Source of the DNA: an uncultured Bacteroidales bacterium
Lineage (GTDB): Bacteria > Bacteroidota > Bacteroidia > Bacteroidales > Bacteroidaceae
Direction of reading: 5' to 3'
Assembly (NCBI GenBank): GCA_937876995.1
Contig: CALEFD010000107.1
Location: forward strand, 1-64,000
DNA length: 64,000 nt
The translations under genes were made by a program, and so were the position numbers. A model generated the notes under the pieces. That model saw only the letters and a program-made list of their open reading frames with translations, was not told where the DNA came from and made no database searches. Below are positions 45,443 to 54,593 of this stretch, piece by piece. Positions within the stretch are counted from its first letter, which is position 1, and every line of letters starts with the position of its first letter.

Positions 45443-45543
45443 GTGGGTAAGTCCTACACGGCCAGCTCCCTCCGAATCCTCCAGGGCTTGACGGCAGCAA
45501 AGGTAGGCAGGTTGTAGCGGCGCGATGTAGCAAGCTTACCCAC
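45443..45543 (+). ncRNA. ffs: Small signal recognition particle RNA (4.5S type)
   Basis: About 100 nt that fold as one long hairpin: GTGGGTAAG (45443-45451) pairs with CTTACCCAC (45535-45543), closing a rod-like structure. The apical part CCAGGGCTTGACGGCAGCAA (45481-45500) resembles SRP domain IV, where Ffh binds. A -7 box ends just upstream and a terminator follows at once. Reading the RNA as SRP rests on the conserved core and size; a covariance-model search would settle it. Confidence 0.85.
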
Positions 45544-45548
45544 CCCAT

Positions 45549-45586
45549 AAAAGATGCCGATCTTTTCAGACCGGCATCTTTTCTTT
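45549..45586. terminator. Bidirectional terminator for ffs and the thioesterase gene
   Basis: AAAAGATGCCGATC (45549-45562) pairs with GACCGGCATCTTTT (45569-45582) with one mismatch; CTTTT follows and A's precede. Confidence 0.88.
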
Positions 45587-45999
45587 TACATAAGCGAATC
45601 AAAATGATTCTCTATCTTCTTAGAATAGCCTTGAGCAGTGAATGTTGCTATATGAACACCGTCCTGATTCTTTACAATAACCTGAGCGGCAGGAATCTTA
45701 GGATGATTTTGCAAAAATGAACCTTCGGCAGTCAATGTATCACCTATTTGTCCAGATAGATGATAATAGATGGTTGAATTAATAGCAAAAGACATATAAC
45801 CTCTGGAATTCACCAATGCAGCAAATACAAGGTCGGCAAGTGTAAATACAGCGCCACCCTGACAAATTCCACCTGCGTTACTATGAGCATCAGTAACCTT
45901 CATTGTTGCAGATGCATAATTTTCTCTAATCTCCTCAATCCTAATACCGTTTGCAGCTGCAAACTTATCTCCTTCATTCAAAAATTCTTTTAGTGTCAT
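45586..45999 (-). CDS. PaaI-type hotdog thioesterase
   Basis: A 137-residue cytoplasmic acyl-CoA thioesterase of the hotdog fold. HSNAGGICQGGAVFTLADL at about residues 38-56 is the PaaI-family signature with the catalytic Asp/Glu helix. SFAINSTIYYHLSGQIGDTLTAE gives the next strands. The ATG at 45999 is chosen; an alternative 63 bases upstream adds an unconserved segment. It is an isolated gene between the SRP RNA and a terminator-separated outer-membrane gene. The acyl substrate is unknown. Confidence 0.9.
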   Translation of the reverse strand: MTLKEFLNEGDKFAAANGIRIEEIRENYASATMKVTDAHSNAGGICQGGAVFTLADLVFAALVNSRGYMSFAINSTIYYHLSGQIGDTLTAEGSFLQNHPKIPAAQVIVKNQDGVHIATFTAQGYSKKIENHFDSLM

Positions 46000-46061
46000 A
46001 AGCTCATAATTTATTAAGACGAAGTTACTACAAATATTTTGGTTAATATAGTATAACGGCA

Positions 46062-46096
46062 CAAAAAAAAAGGAAAGGATTGCTCCTTTCCCTTTT
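46062..46096 (-). terminator. Terminator after the outer-membrane barrel gene
   Basis: AAAGGAAAGGA (46069-46079) pairs with TCCTTTCCCTTT (46084-46095) imperfectly; on the minus strand a run of nine T's follows. Confidence 0.8.
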
Positions 46097-46116
46097 GGAT
46101 TTGTATGTGTATGTTA

Positions 46117-49100
46117 TTAGAACATCATACCTCCGCCGCCGAAGCCGCCGCCGAAACCGCCGCCGCCCATCATGCCGCCGCCCATGCCGCCGCCAAAGCC
46201 GCCCATGCCACCGCCGAAGCCGCCCATGCCGCCGCGCATTCCACGCATATTCTGACGAGCCTCCTTATCACCAAACACCTGGATACGATATGAGAAGTTC
46301 ACCATAAAGTATGTGTTAATTGTCTGGTTGAATGAGTCAGTACGGCTGGTTGCTGTCATAGAACGGTTAACATCACTACGCTGGTTCAGGATATCATAGA
46401 AGTTAACAGAGATTGTACCCTTGTTACCCTTCAATACTGATACTGACATACCGGCATTCCAGATAAGTTCGTCTGTATTCATTTCTGCTGAATAACCTCT
46501 ACGGCTTGACATCATCATATCAGAGATAATACGTAAGCTTCTCCAAGGCAAAAGTACTGATACGCTAGGACCATAGCTGAAATCGAATGTATTCATTTCA
46601 CGTTCAGGCTGCAAGTCGTTAGTACTGTTGCTGTATCTAAAGTTACCCTGCAATGCTACATCAATATAGTCGTTACGATATGCAACATCCAATCTTTCGT
46701 TTACACCAGTTGTTAAAGTAGTTCTCAATTCAGATTCTTTACCCATAATTGAAGCCCAACCTTCCTGATGGCTAAAGTTAACAGATGTATTTGAGTTTAC
46801 TGTCAATCTTGAATCGAGCATTGAAAGCATAGCGTTAAGATTACCACTTGTATTCCAGTTTGCGAAGATACCATCCAGGTTAACCGGCTGACTGATTGTA
46901 CCACCGTCATTGTTCAAAGTCACCTTATTGGTAATCTGACGAATTGTATTTGAGAATGATCCACCAAAGCTGATACTTGACATTGATGTAGGATCATACT
47001 TCTGATAGTTCAAATTCAAGCTGTTTGAGAATGTAGGTTTCAAACCAGGGTTACCCATTGAAATAGCCAAAGGGTTGGAGTTATCAGTAATATCAAGCAA
47101 CTGAGTCATGCTAGGCTGTGATGTACGACCGTTATAACGGAATGTCAAGCTTTCCTGACGTGTCCAACGATAACGCATATTCACTGTAGGAGTCCAGTTA
47201 AATACTGTACGTGACAACATTGTATCAAGACCCATGTAGTTGTAGTTCATCTTTGAGTGCTGTGGAAGAGCAGACAAACCAAATGTAAGATTCAATTTTT
47301 CTGTTACCTTACGCAACTGAAGCTGAATGGTCTGGTCAAAGTTCTCGTAGTAGCTCAACTGACTGAGTGAATCGTCTTTGAACTGCATATAGTTATCTTC
47401 CAATACCCAGTCTGGCATTCCCCAGAATTCGTATGCACCTGTTTGTGGCAAATCGTATGTAGAACGATCACTACGTGAATAGTTGTATGAGAACTGATAG
47501 CTTAACTGCAAATATGTCTGATTTGCCAATGGCTCAGTATATGAAATCTGAGTTCTGAGGCTTCTGTTTTTACTTGGATTATCGTTATATCTGTTGTAAA
47601 TTGTTGTATCTCTACGACCTATATTACCGGTAAAGTCCATGAAAGAACGAATCTGGTCGTTACGTGAATATGAATCACTGGTACTTGTTGACAATGAATA
47701 GTTCGCATTCAAAGAGATATTTCTACCCGGTTTGTCAAATCTTTGGGTAAACAATATATTACCACTTGTTGACATACTGTTGCTTTCGCTCAGTGAGTTA
47801 CTATTCTGACTATTCCACAAAGCATTATTAAGTGAATCCAAATAATTAGCTAAAGGATCTAAATCTGTTGATTCAAAAACAGTTTCATCATCAAGAGGAT
47901 TTGTAGCGTACTTGTATGGATCCTTATTAAATGTCTTTGAAATATTCTTAGACGTACTACCTGATTCGCTGTAAGAGAACTGAGGAGTAAAGATAAGACT
48001 GGTCTTTTCGCTCTGGTTCCATTCAAAACGCAACTGACCGCTAACGCTTGTGCTACCATTTGAGTTAGAACCTTCTCTGTTAGACCATGTATGCATACCA
48101 CCTGCATAGAAGTTTTCAGAAGCAGTCTTTGACTGTGATTCAGAATCTCTATGGCTTACGTTGATACTACCACCTATTTCATATTTGTATGAATCGTCTG
48201 AGATTTCAGGGCCAAGGTTACGAGCAAAGTTCATACCACCATTGTAGTTTTTGCTCAAACCACCACCGAAACCGCCCATACCGCGCATTCCGCCAAAGCC
48301 ACCGATACCGCCACCGATACCGCCGCCCATCATACCACCGGCTGACTGACCTGCTGATGCCATAATGGTCATCTGACGATCTTCACCAAAACGGTTTACG
48401 TTAGCGTTTACGTTATAGAGATCTTCTACTTCGTATGAAGTTTCCTGCAATGGACGACCATAACCTACGCCAACATTACCAAACCAACCCTGAGCCATAC
48501 CCTTTTTAACAGTAAGGTCAAGAACGGTTTCGTCGTTACCATCGTCAATACCTGTCTGACGAGCCAAGTCACTCTGTTTGTCGTATGTCTTGATTTTTTC
48601 AATCATATCTGCAGTAAGGTTGTTCAATGCAACAGATCTGTCGTTATCAAAGAATTCCTTACCATTAACAAGAATTCTAGAGATAGTCTTACCGTTTACG
48701 GTAATGTTACCATCGCTGGTAATCTGTACGCCCGGAAGTTTACGAACAAGATCTTCTACTGAAGAACCCTCCGGCAAACGATAAGCATCACTGTTAAATA
48801 CTACGGTATCGCCTACCATCTGTACTTTCGCAAGTGCTGCTGTTACAACTACGTCAGAAAGAATCTGAGCATCACCTTTCAGAGTAATCTTTCCAAGATC
48901 GTTGTTTCTGTTACCTGCTCTAAGAGTAAACTCTTTATCGGTAGTAATGTAACCCATGTATGAAACACGTGCTACATAAGTACCTGCTTTCAAACCTGAA
49001 AGAGTGAAAGCACCATCATCTTCTGTAGAAGTACCGTTAATGTAGGTTGAATCCGGAAGTTCATACACCTGAATATTAGCCGGGAACAGTGGTTCAGCAC

Positions 49101-49206
49101 TGTCAAAATCAAAAACACTACCCTTAATTGTTAGATTGCCATTTTGAGCCATCACGCTCATTGTTGAAGCTGCAATCAAAGCCAGCAGAAATGCAAATCG
49201 TTTCAT
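46117..49206 (-). CDS. TonB-dependent receptor-like outer-membrane barrel protein (OMP_b-brl_3)
   Basis: A 1029-residue outer-membrane protein. A signal peptide (about 1-20, SVMA-QN) is followed by a carboxypeptidase-regulatory-like domain (about 22-110; GSVFDFDSAEPLFPANIQVY), a plug-like domain (about 120-230; GSSVEDLVRKLPGVQIT, GKTISRILVNGKEFF) and a long beta-barrel of the OMP_b-brl_3 type. Two Gly/Met-rich low-complexity stretches stand out: one near 295-325 (GGGIGGGIGGFGGMRGMGGF) and a C-terminal tail of about 45 residues ending GGGGMMF. No SusD-like partner is adjacent, so it is probably not a SusC glycan transporter. Substrate unknown. Confidence 0.88.
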   Translation of the reverse strand: MKRFAFLLALIAASTMSVMAQNGNLTIKGSVFDFDSAEPLFPANIQVYELPDSTYINGTSTEDDGAFTLSGLKAGTYVARVSYMGYITTDKEFTLRAGNRNNDLGKITLKGDAQILSDVVVTAALAKVQMVGDTVVFNSDAYRLPEGSSVEDLVRKLPGVQITSDGNITVNGKTISRILVNGKEFFDNDRSVALNNLTADMIEKIKTYDKQSDLARQTGIDDGNDETVLDLTVKKGMAQGWFGNVGVGYGRPLQETSYEVEDLYNVNANVNRFGEDRQMTIMASAGQSAGGMMGGGIGGGIGGFGGMRGMGGFGGGLSKNYNGGMNFARNLGPEISDDSYKYEIGGSINVSHRDSESQSKTASENFYAGGMHTWSNREGSNSNGSTSVSGQLRFEWNQSEKTSLIFTPQFSYSESGSTSKNISKTFNKDPYKYATNPLDDETVFESTDLDPLANYLDSLNNALWNSQNSNSLSESNSMSTSGNILFTQRFDKPGRNISLNANYSLSTSTSDSYSRNDQIRSFMDFTGNIGRRDTTIYNRYNDNPSKNRSLRTQISYTEPLANQTYLQLSYQFSYNYSRSDRSTYDLPQTGAYEFWGMPDWVLEDNYMQFKDDSLSQLSYYENFDQTIQLQLRKVTEKLNLTFGLSALPQHSKMNYNYMGLDTMLSRTVFNWTPTVNMRYRWTRQESLTFRYNGRTSQPSMTQLLDITDNSNPLAISMGNPGLKPTFSNSLNLNYQKYDPTSMSSISFGGSFSNTIRQITNKVTLNNDGGTISQPVNLDGIFANWNTSGNLNAMLSMLDSRLTVNSNTSVNFSHQEGWASIMGKESELRTTLTTGVNERLDVAYRNDYIDVALQGNFRYSNSTNDLQPEREMNTFDFSYGPSVSVLLPWRSLRIISDMMMSSRRGYSAEMNTDELIWNAGMSVSVLKGNKGTISVNFYDILNQRSDVNRSMTATSRTDSFNQTINTYFMVNFSYRIQVFGDKEARQNMRGMRGGMGGFGGGMGGFGGGMGGGMMGGGGFGGGFGGGGMMF

Positions 49207-49402
49207 TTAGTTTGTATTGTTATTATATTATTAAATCCTTTATAAAAAACCATTCAGTTACTTATATACGCGTAATTGACAAATGTTAAATTGAAAATCA
49301 CTAAATATTAAGCAAAACCACAACTTTGATTTAAAAAAAAGTTAATGGTTTAATCTAAATGGCAAAATATCATTGTATTTTTGTTGCAAAATTACGAATA
49401 AT

Positions 49403-50227
49403 ATGGATATAAGAGGTAAGTATTTATTATTATCTATAGCGACAATGTTGCTTTTAGTATCTTGTAAAGAAGAATCCACGAACAAGAGTATAGAGACATC
49501 AGTTGTAGAGAGCATAGAAGTGACAAGTGATAAATTAAGCCACACAAAAAAAATTGATGTATATCTACCTATGGGCTACAACAAAGAGAACACCTATCCT
49601 ACTATTTTTATGGAAAGTGGCAGACAATGGCAAGAGTTTGAATATAAGCATATTGTTGATTCACTAATTGAGACAGGAACAATAACACCTATTATTATTG
49701 TTGTTTCCCAAGAAGATAATATGAAGATTTCAGGCACTGACCATTTCTATTATGAAGTGGAATTATCTGCAAATGTTGCTAAAGGGAACGTAGATTTTGA
49801 AACAATGAACAAAAATTACGAATCATTCTACATAGAAGAATTACTACCCTCTATTGAATCCAAATTCGCTATCTCAAAAGATAAGGATTCACGCATTTAT
49901 TACGGAACTATGTATGGTGCCGATTTTGGAATATCATTAGGTATGACAAAACCCGATTTATTTGGTGAATATTGGTGTTTCTCTCCTGCACATTCAAGTG
50001 TAGAACAGTTTGGTATGATACCGGGCAAAGCCAAATTCAGAATATGCTGGGGTACAAAAGAGACTGTTAATGCAGACAACTACTATCCATCACTCTTAAG
50101 TGGCATAAAAAAACGAGGAGGTACAGTAACCAATCTCACATTTGAAGGACGCCCAAGCGGAATGCAATGGAAAGAGCAGTTCAAACAAAGGTTGATAGAA
50201 AAATTCAGTTATCAAACCAACAGATAA
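49403..50227 (+). CDS. Esterase-like lipoprotein lacking catalytic residues
   Basis: A 274-residue lipoprotein with lipobox LLLVSC, acylated Cys at residue 21, so probably anchored in the outer membrane. The mature part follows the CE1/esterase-D fold (IDVYLPMGYNKENTYPTIFM; FYIEELLPSIESKF). At the nucleophile elbow, where the esterases at 10.7 and 11.9 kb have [10 protein letters not shown], it reads RIYYGTMYGADFG, with Met170 in place of the Ser. The catalytic His region (EGTAHEW in those paralogues) reads EGRPSGMQW, without His. It is therefore probably a non-catalytic binding protein. The start with the lipobox signal is preferred to one 30 bases upstream. Confidence 0.8.
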   Translation: MDIRGKYLLLSIATMLLLVSCKEESTNKSIETSVVESIEVTSDKLSHTKKIDVYLPMGYNKENTYPTIFMESGRQWQEFEYKHIVDSLIETGTITPIIIVVSQEDNMKISGTDHFYYEVELSANVAKGNVDFETMNKNYESFYIEELLPSIESKFAISKDKDSRIYYGTMYGADFGISLGMTKPDLFGEYWCFSPAHSSVEQFGMIPGKAKFRICWGTKETVNADNYYPSLLSGIKKRGGTVTNLTFEGRPSGMQWKEQFKQRLIEKFSYQTNR

Positions 50228-50240
50228 TGTTTAAACCAAC

Positions 50241-51233
50241 TTAATCAATAGGAAAATCAGGGGTGGTACAAATTTGTATTACTCCTTCATTATCTTGATA
50301 TATAAAGTAAGCATCAACATTTTCCAACTTCTTACAAAGTTCCAACGAACGTTCCAACCCTAATACCATCATTGCTGTAGCGTATGCATCGGCAACTGCA
50401 CAATTTTCTGCTAACACAGTTACTGAAAGCAGATTATGATTAACCGGACGACAGGTTGCCGGATTTATGGTATGAGCATACTTTTTACCATCTTTGTAAT
50501 AGAAGTTTCTATAGTTACCCGATGTTGCCATAGCTCTGTCTGACAACTCTAAAACTGTTTGTAATTCTGTTTCGGTTGCTAAAGAATCGTCTGTAGGTTT
50601 GCTTATCCCTATGCGCCAATCTGAACCTTTTGAATTTAATCCCTTAACTACAATTTCTCCTCCTATTTCCACCATATAATCAGCTATTCCAACGGAATCA
50701 AAAAGAGCAGCCACCACATCACAGCCAAAACCTTTTGCAATAGCACTACAATCTAACATAATCCTGTTATCTTCTTTCACTATAGCACCATTTTCTTCTT
50801 TTACCATTTGGTAGCCTACTATCTGTTTTAAACTATCTATCAAATCATTATCAATAGTTTCTGCATTCTTAAAACCAAATCCCCAAGCATTAACTGCCGG
50901 AGCTACAGTAATATCAAAAGCGCCAGATGTTCTTTCTGCCACATGTTGAGCCAAATGGAACACATACAAGAACATAGAATCTAATTCCACTTGCATATTT
51001 TTATTCACCAATGATATTGTTGAATTAGCATTAAAAGTTGATAATGAATTATCTACATCTTTCAATACTCTTGTAATATCAGTGCTTAAATCGGCGTTGT
51101 GATTATAAGTTATATGATATGTTGTACCAAACACAGCACCCTGAGAAGTACGATATTCAGGTTTATTTTCTGCTAAAATAATTACTGTAGCAACTATTAA
51201 GAATACTAAAAACGGATAATGCCACTTTTTCAT
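50241..51233 (-). CDS. apbE: FAD:protein FMN transferase
   Basis: Attaches FMN covalently to Thr residues of proteins such as the Na+-translocating NQR and RNF complexes. The 330-residue protein has an N-terminal membrane anchor (about 5-22, YPFLVFLIVATVIILAE) and the ApbE blocks FGTTYHITY, DVDNSLSTFNANS, VAPAVNAWGFG, MLDCSAIAKGFGCD, MVEIGGEIVVKG, ATSGNYRNFY and KYAHTINPATCRPV. It is last in the DUF4199-GT2-mntP-apbE operon, 21 bases after mntP. No hairpin separates it from the convergent lipoprotein gene. Confidence 0.94.
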   Translation of the reverse strand: MKKWHYPFLVFLIVATVIILAENKPEYRTSQGAVFGTTYHITYNHNADLSTDITRVLKDVDNSLSTFNANSTISLVNKNMQVELDSMFLYVFHLAQHVAERTSGAFDITVAPAVNAWGFGFKNAETIDNDLIDSLKQIVGYQMVKEENGAIVKEDNRIMLDCSAIAKGFGCDVVAALFDSVGIADYMVEIGGEIVVKGLNSKGSDWRIGISKPTDDSLATETELQTVLELSDRAMATSGNYRNFYYKDGKKYAHTINPATCRPVNHNLLSVTVLAENCAVADAYATAMMVLGLERSLELCKKLENVDAYFIYQDNEGVIQICTTPDFPID

Positions 51234-51254
51234 AAATACACCTTATATATAATG

Positions 51255-51830
51255 TTATGCAGACAGATGTTCAATTAAGATTTTTGAACCTATAAACAAC
51301 AAAATAACGCCTCCTACTATCTCTATGGGAAAATTGATTTTTTTACCTGCACAGATGCCCAACCAATAACCTCCTAATGAGAAAAGGAAAGAGACTACAC
51401 CTATAACAATGATTGCCGGCAATACAGATGCTATAGTATTCATTCCCATACATGCAAACGACAACCCCACTGCAAAAGCATCAATACTGGTTGCTATTGA
51501 CATAGTTAGAATAGTGGAAAACTTTGACGGATTTAGATGTTTATTCTCTTCTTCATCTGGTTTGATGCCATCTAATATCATTTTAACCCCCAAGAAGCCC
51601 AATAATCCGAATGCTATCCAATGATCAAATGCCTGGAAAGAGCTACTAAAAGAGTTTATTCCTAACCAACCCAACAAAGGCATTACAGCCTGAAAAAAGC
51701 CAAACATCAATGCAGTAAGAAGAACTATTTTCAGCACCATTCGCTTTTCAATAATTCCACATGTTATAGAAACTGCAAAACAATCCATAGCCAATGCTAC
51801 AGCCAAAAAAAATATATCTAAAAGTGTCAT
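51255..51830 (-). CDS. mntP: Manganese efflux pump MntP
   Basis: A 191-residue inner-membrane protein with six predicted helices that exports Mn2+. The two family repeats are visible: FLAVALAMDCFAVSITCG at residues 8-25 and IATSIDAFAVGLSFACMG near 111-128, each with the conserved Asp. It lies in an operon between a GT2 gene (6-base gap) and apbE. No yybP-ykoY-type manganese riboswitch was recognised upstream. Confidence 0.93.
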   Translation of the reverse strand: MTLLDIFFLAVALAMDCFAVSITCGIIEKRMVLKIVLLTALMFGFFQAVMPLLGWLGINSFSSSFQAFDHWIAFGLLGFLGVKMILDGIKPDEEENKHLNPSKFSTILTMSIATSIDAFAVGLSFACMGMNTIASVLPAIIVIGVVSFLFSLGGYWLGICAGKKINFPIEIVGGVILLFIGSKILIEHLSA

Positions 51831-51836
51831 TGAGAT

Positions 51837-52787
51837 TTATATCTCTTTTTCAATTTTATAATCGTTACGCTCTTGTGAATTTCTACTAATTAGTTCGCCT
51901 AAGAAACCAGTAAGGAACAACAGAGTACCCAACATCATTCCGGTTAGAGCTATAAAGAAATATGGATTATCTGTAACCAAACGAGCAGGAATTCCATTTG
52001 TTAACGAGATCAGTTTGCTGGCTCCGACTATAATTATTGCTATAAAACTGATAATGAACATTACAGAGCCCCATAAACCAAAGAAATGCATTGGTTTCTT
52101 TCCAAAACGATTCAAGAACCAAAGCGACATTAAATCCAAATAACCGTTTACAAATCTGTCTAATCCAAATTTGCTTGTACCAAATTTACGTGCCTGATGC
52201 TTTACAACCTTTTCTCCTATCTTTCCAAAACCGGCATTTTTTGCAAGGAATGGAATATATCTGTGCATTTCGCCATAAACTTCTATGTTTTTCACAACAT
52301 CGCGCTTATAGGCTTTCAAGCCACAGTTCATATCGTGCAGTTTAATCCCTGTAACCTTTCTTGCTGTATAGTTATATATCTTTGAAGGCAGATTTTTACT
52401 TAATTTGCCATCATAACGTTTCTTCTTCCAACCGGATACCAAATCGTAGCCATCCTCCTTGAGCATACGAACCATTTCCGGAACCTCTTCAGGACTATCT
52501 TGTAAATCGGCATCCATAGTAACCACATAATCGCCCTGAGCCATCTTAAAACCACAGAACAACGCAGGTGATTTTCCATAATTTCTACGGAACTTTATTC
52601 CTTTGATATTTGAATTTTCGTTCTGCAATTTTTCTATTATTGTCCAGGAATTATCTGTACTACCATCATCTACAAAGATTACTTCGTAAGTGAAACCATT
52701 TTCGGTCATTACTCTCTTTATCCATGAAAAGAGTTCAGGGATTGATTCATCTTCGTTGTAAAGAGGAACAATAATTGATATATCCAT
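51837..52787 (-). CDS. GT2 glycosyltransferase, DPM/GtrB-like
   Basis: A 316-residue membrane-bound glycosyltransferase that probably makes a polyprenyl-phosphate sugar. The GT-A domain (about 1-230) has VPLYNEDESIPEL, VDDGSTDNSW, and the metal-binding MDADLQDSPEEV near 96-107, as in dolichol-phosphate mannose synthase and GtrB. Two C-terminal membrane helices (about 235-260 and 275-300; FIISFIAIIIVGAS, TGMMLGTLLFLTGFLGEL) complete the architecture. It is 2 bases downstream of the DUF4199 gene in one operon. The sugar donor is not evident. Confidence 0.92.
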   Translation of the reverse strand: MDISIIVPLYNEDESIPELFSWIKRVMTENGFTYEVIFVDDGSTDNSWTIIEKLQNENSNIKGIKFRRNYGKSPALFCGFKMAQGDYVVTMDADLQDSPEEVPEMVRMLKEDGYDLVSGWKKKRYDGKLSKNLPSKIYNYTARKVTGIKLHDMNCGLKAYKRDVVKNIEVYGEMHRYIPFLAKNAGFGKIGEKVVKHQARKFGTSKFGLDRFVNGYLDLMSLWFLNRFGKKPMHFFGLWGSVMFIISFIAIIIVGASKLISLTNGIPARLVTDNPYFFIALTGMMLGTLLFLTGFLGELISRNSQERNDYKIEKEI

Positions 52788-52789
52788 AG

Positions 52790-53359
52790 TTACCTGTTTT
52801 TTAAGCTACTTCTTATTGATTTAGTTGTTAGCATTGCTACTATCAACGATATAATATTACCACACGAAAATACTGTTGGTATCAACATTTTTATAAGTGT
52901 AATTGGAGTCATTGATGCAAAAGCTTTTGCATAACGTTCCATCTGTTCTATAAGTTCTACATCTATTCCATCAATAGATTTGTATGTATCGGCAGCCAAA
53001 ATCATCTGATTTGACAACAATGTAAAGATAGTACCATCTTTATCTACCAATATAATTAGAACGTATGACAGCACCATAGAGAATACCACGGAATAGAACA
53101 TTGTTAAAAATGACACCATCCATGACAAAAAGAAAGGGAATACTTTAGGAGAATATTTATCTCTAAATCTTTTCTGAATAATGTAAGCCAGAACGGGTAC
53201 ACCAAAGGCCATTATGACAAAGACTATAGAGAAAGCAGGCTTTGACAATGAGCAGGCAAATACCAGATACTTAACAATTTGGTAAGTTCCCAAAATTGTG
53301 CCAAGTATCATTGTTTTTTGGGTTATTGAGAATCTCGCTATTTGATTTTCTTGTTCCAT
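52790..53359 (-). CDS. DUF4199 family membrane protein
   Basis: A 189-residue inner-membrane protein with four predicted helices (MILGTILGTYQIVKYLVFA, FSIVFVIMAFGVPVLAYII, FLTMFYSVVFSMVLSYVLIIL, FSCGNIISLIVAMLTT), the layout of DUF4199, which is common in Bacteroidetes and of unknown function. The start MEQENQIARF is chosen; the longer frame (54 bases) runs into the promoter -7 region. It is first gene of the operon leading to the GT2, which suggests a role linked to that enzyme, but this is not established. Confidence 0.82.
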   Translation of the reverse strand: MEQENQIARFSITQKTMILGTILGTYQIVKYLVFACSLSKPAFSIVFVIMAFGVPVLAYIIQKRFRDKYSPKVFPFFLSWMVSFLTMFYSVVFSMVLSYVLIILVDKDGTIFTLLSNQMILAADTYKSIDGIDVELIEQMERYAKAFASMTPITLIKMLIPTVFSCGNIISLIVAMLTTKSIRSSLKNR

Positions 53360-53383
53360 TCTGCAACCATATTGAATAAACCG

Positions 53384-53414
53384 CAAAGTTACATTATTAT
53401 AGTGACAAAACAAA
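53384..53414 (-). promoter_or_regulatory. Promoter of the DUF4199-GT2-mntP-apbE operon
   Basis: On the minus strand TTTG (53411-53414) is followed after 19 bases by TAACTTTG (53384-53391), a full match to the consensus. Confidence 0.7.
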
Positions 53415-53430
53415 AAAATAAATAAGGTCC

Positions 53431-53482
53431 GTTTTATAAGTTGTACTTTCAGGATTCCTCCTGAAAGTACAACTTATAAAAC
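53431..53482. terminator. 24-bp perfect inverted repeat at the end of the nucleoid-associated gene
   Basis: Bases 53431-53454 and 53459-53482 are exact reverse complements (24 base pairs) around a TTCC loop. The right arm is inside the last 11 codons of the gene at 53449, and the left arm extends past its stop. A T-rich stretch follows on the minus strand only after a gap (GGACCTTATTTATTTTTTTG). It probably stops transcription from the leftward gene, but the stem is unusually long and perfect. Confidence 0.6.
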
Positions 53483-54474
53483 TTGCCATGCTCGTCTTCC
53501 CCCTGCTCTACCAAATTTCTATTACCATGTATGTAGATATGGAAGTTCTTATCCAACTTAATAACGCTCTTAAATGCCCTACCCTGTTTTTTAACAGCTG
53601 TTTGATTAACATCAAAACTATTTTCCAACTGTAATTCACGTTCGTCTTGAAAACGATTTTTATAATCTTCAAAGCGATCTATCACTGCAGGCTGTCCCAA
53701 TATCTGCTGAGTATAACTCTCCATTTCAAATTTAGGAGTCTTCTTAAAGAAATCCATTGATTTGTTCAGCATATCCACTTGATCTGCTCGACAGACTTCG
53801 AACTGTTTAGGCAATTCTTCTGCTAAAAAGTTTCTACAAAGAGTCATCACATTTTCTGTTTGGAAATATGCATCCTTTCTACGCATCAGGTGCAGATAAT
53901 CATCAACCCAATAAGCAGCTTCCTGCCCATTAGTCTTATCCACTATAGATACCAAGTATCCTTTTTCTCTTTCATAATTGAAAATCAAGCATCCCTTGTC
54001 TAATTTCTTCAGGTTCACACCCTCTACTGAATCTATCTCAAATCCGTTTTCATCGTGTTCTACGGTAAGAAACAAATCCTTGTTTTCAATTTTGAACAGA
54101 CCTATAGCATCACAATGCTCAACTCCAATATTACAATCAGAAAAATAGACAACTATAAAATCTCCGCCTTTTATTTTTGGATGCTGACAGTTTTCATACA
54201 GATGGGTTGCCAAATCTACAGAGAAATCATAAACCATATCAGGATTATCAAAGATATCCGATACCAAACGATACACTCGATTGTTCTCAATTCCCATATC
54301 ATCTGCAAATTGATATCTCTCTTCACTTTTGAAAGAGCCCAAGAAGTAATCTGATAATAGTTCATTCATATCAGGCGTAGTTGCGAATAGTTTCTTGGAA
54401 AGCAAGAAAGGTTCGTCATTCGCCTGATTTCCCACATAATGTAAAGCTAATGCTTCTATTTTTGGTTTATTCAT
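53449..54474 (-). CDS. Nucleoid-associated protein (NA37/YejK family)
   Basis: A 341-residue cytoplasmic protein of the NdpA/YejK family, associated with the nucleoid in E. coli; the molecular activity is not settled. Family features read here are ALALHYVGNQANDEPFLLSK at the N-terminus, DFIVVYFSDCNIG, FLTVEHDENGFEIDS and KGYLVSIVDKTNGQEAAYW. The last residues are encoded inside a 24-bp inverted repeat. A -7-like TAATTTTG (54500-54507) precedes the gene. It is transcribed alone. Confidence 0.88.
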   Translation of the reverse strand: MNKPKIEALALHYVGNQANDEPFLLSKKLFATTPDMNELLSDYFLGSFKSEERYQFADDMGIENNRVYRLVSDIFDNPDMVYDFSVDLATHLYENCQHPKIKGGDFIVVYFSDCNIGVEHCDAIGLFKIENKDLFLTVEHDENGFEIDSVEGVNLKKLDKGCLIFNYEREKGYLVSIVDKTNGQEAAYWVDDYLHLMRRKDAYFQTENVMTLCRNFLAEELPKQFEVCRADQVDMLNKSMDFFKKTPKFEMESYTQQILGQPAVIDRFEDYKNRFQDERELQLENSFDVNQTAVKKQGRAFKSVIKLDKNFHIYIHGNRNLVEQGEDEHGKFYKLYFQEES

Positions 54475-54540
54475 CTGTTACAGTTTTTAAGTTGGAGCAC
54501 AAAATTAATCAAATTAAGAGTTTGAAAAGAGTAAAAACAC

Positions 54541-54575
54541 AAAAAAAGTGGCTGCAGAAACTACAGCCACTTTAT
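54541..54575 (-). terminator. Terminator after aqpZ
   Basis: AAAGTGGCTGCA (54545-54556) pairs with TACAGCCACTTT (54562-54573) with one mismatch, followed on the minus strand by a T-run (A's at 54541-54547). Confidence 0.85.
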
Positions 54576-54593
54576 CTATCTTATTGTTTTAGC

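Noticed and set aside
46117..49206. SusC-type glycan importer
   Set aside because: No SusD partner is next to it and the barrel is of the OMP_b-brl_3 type.
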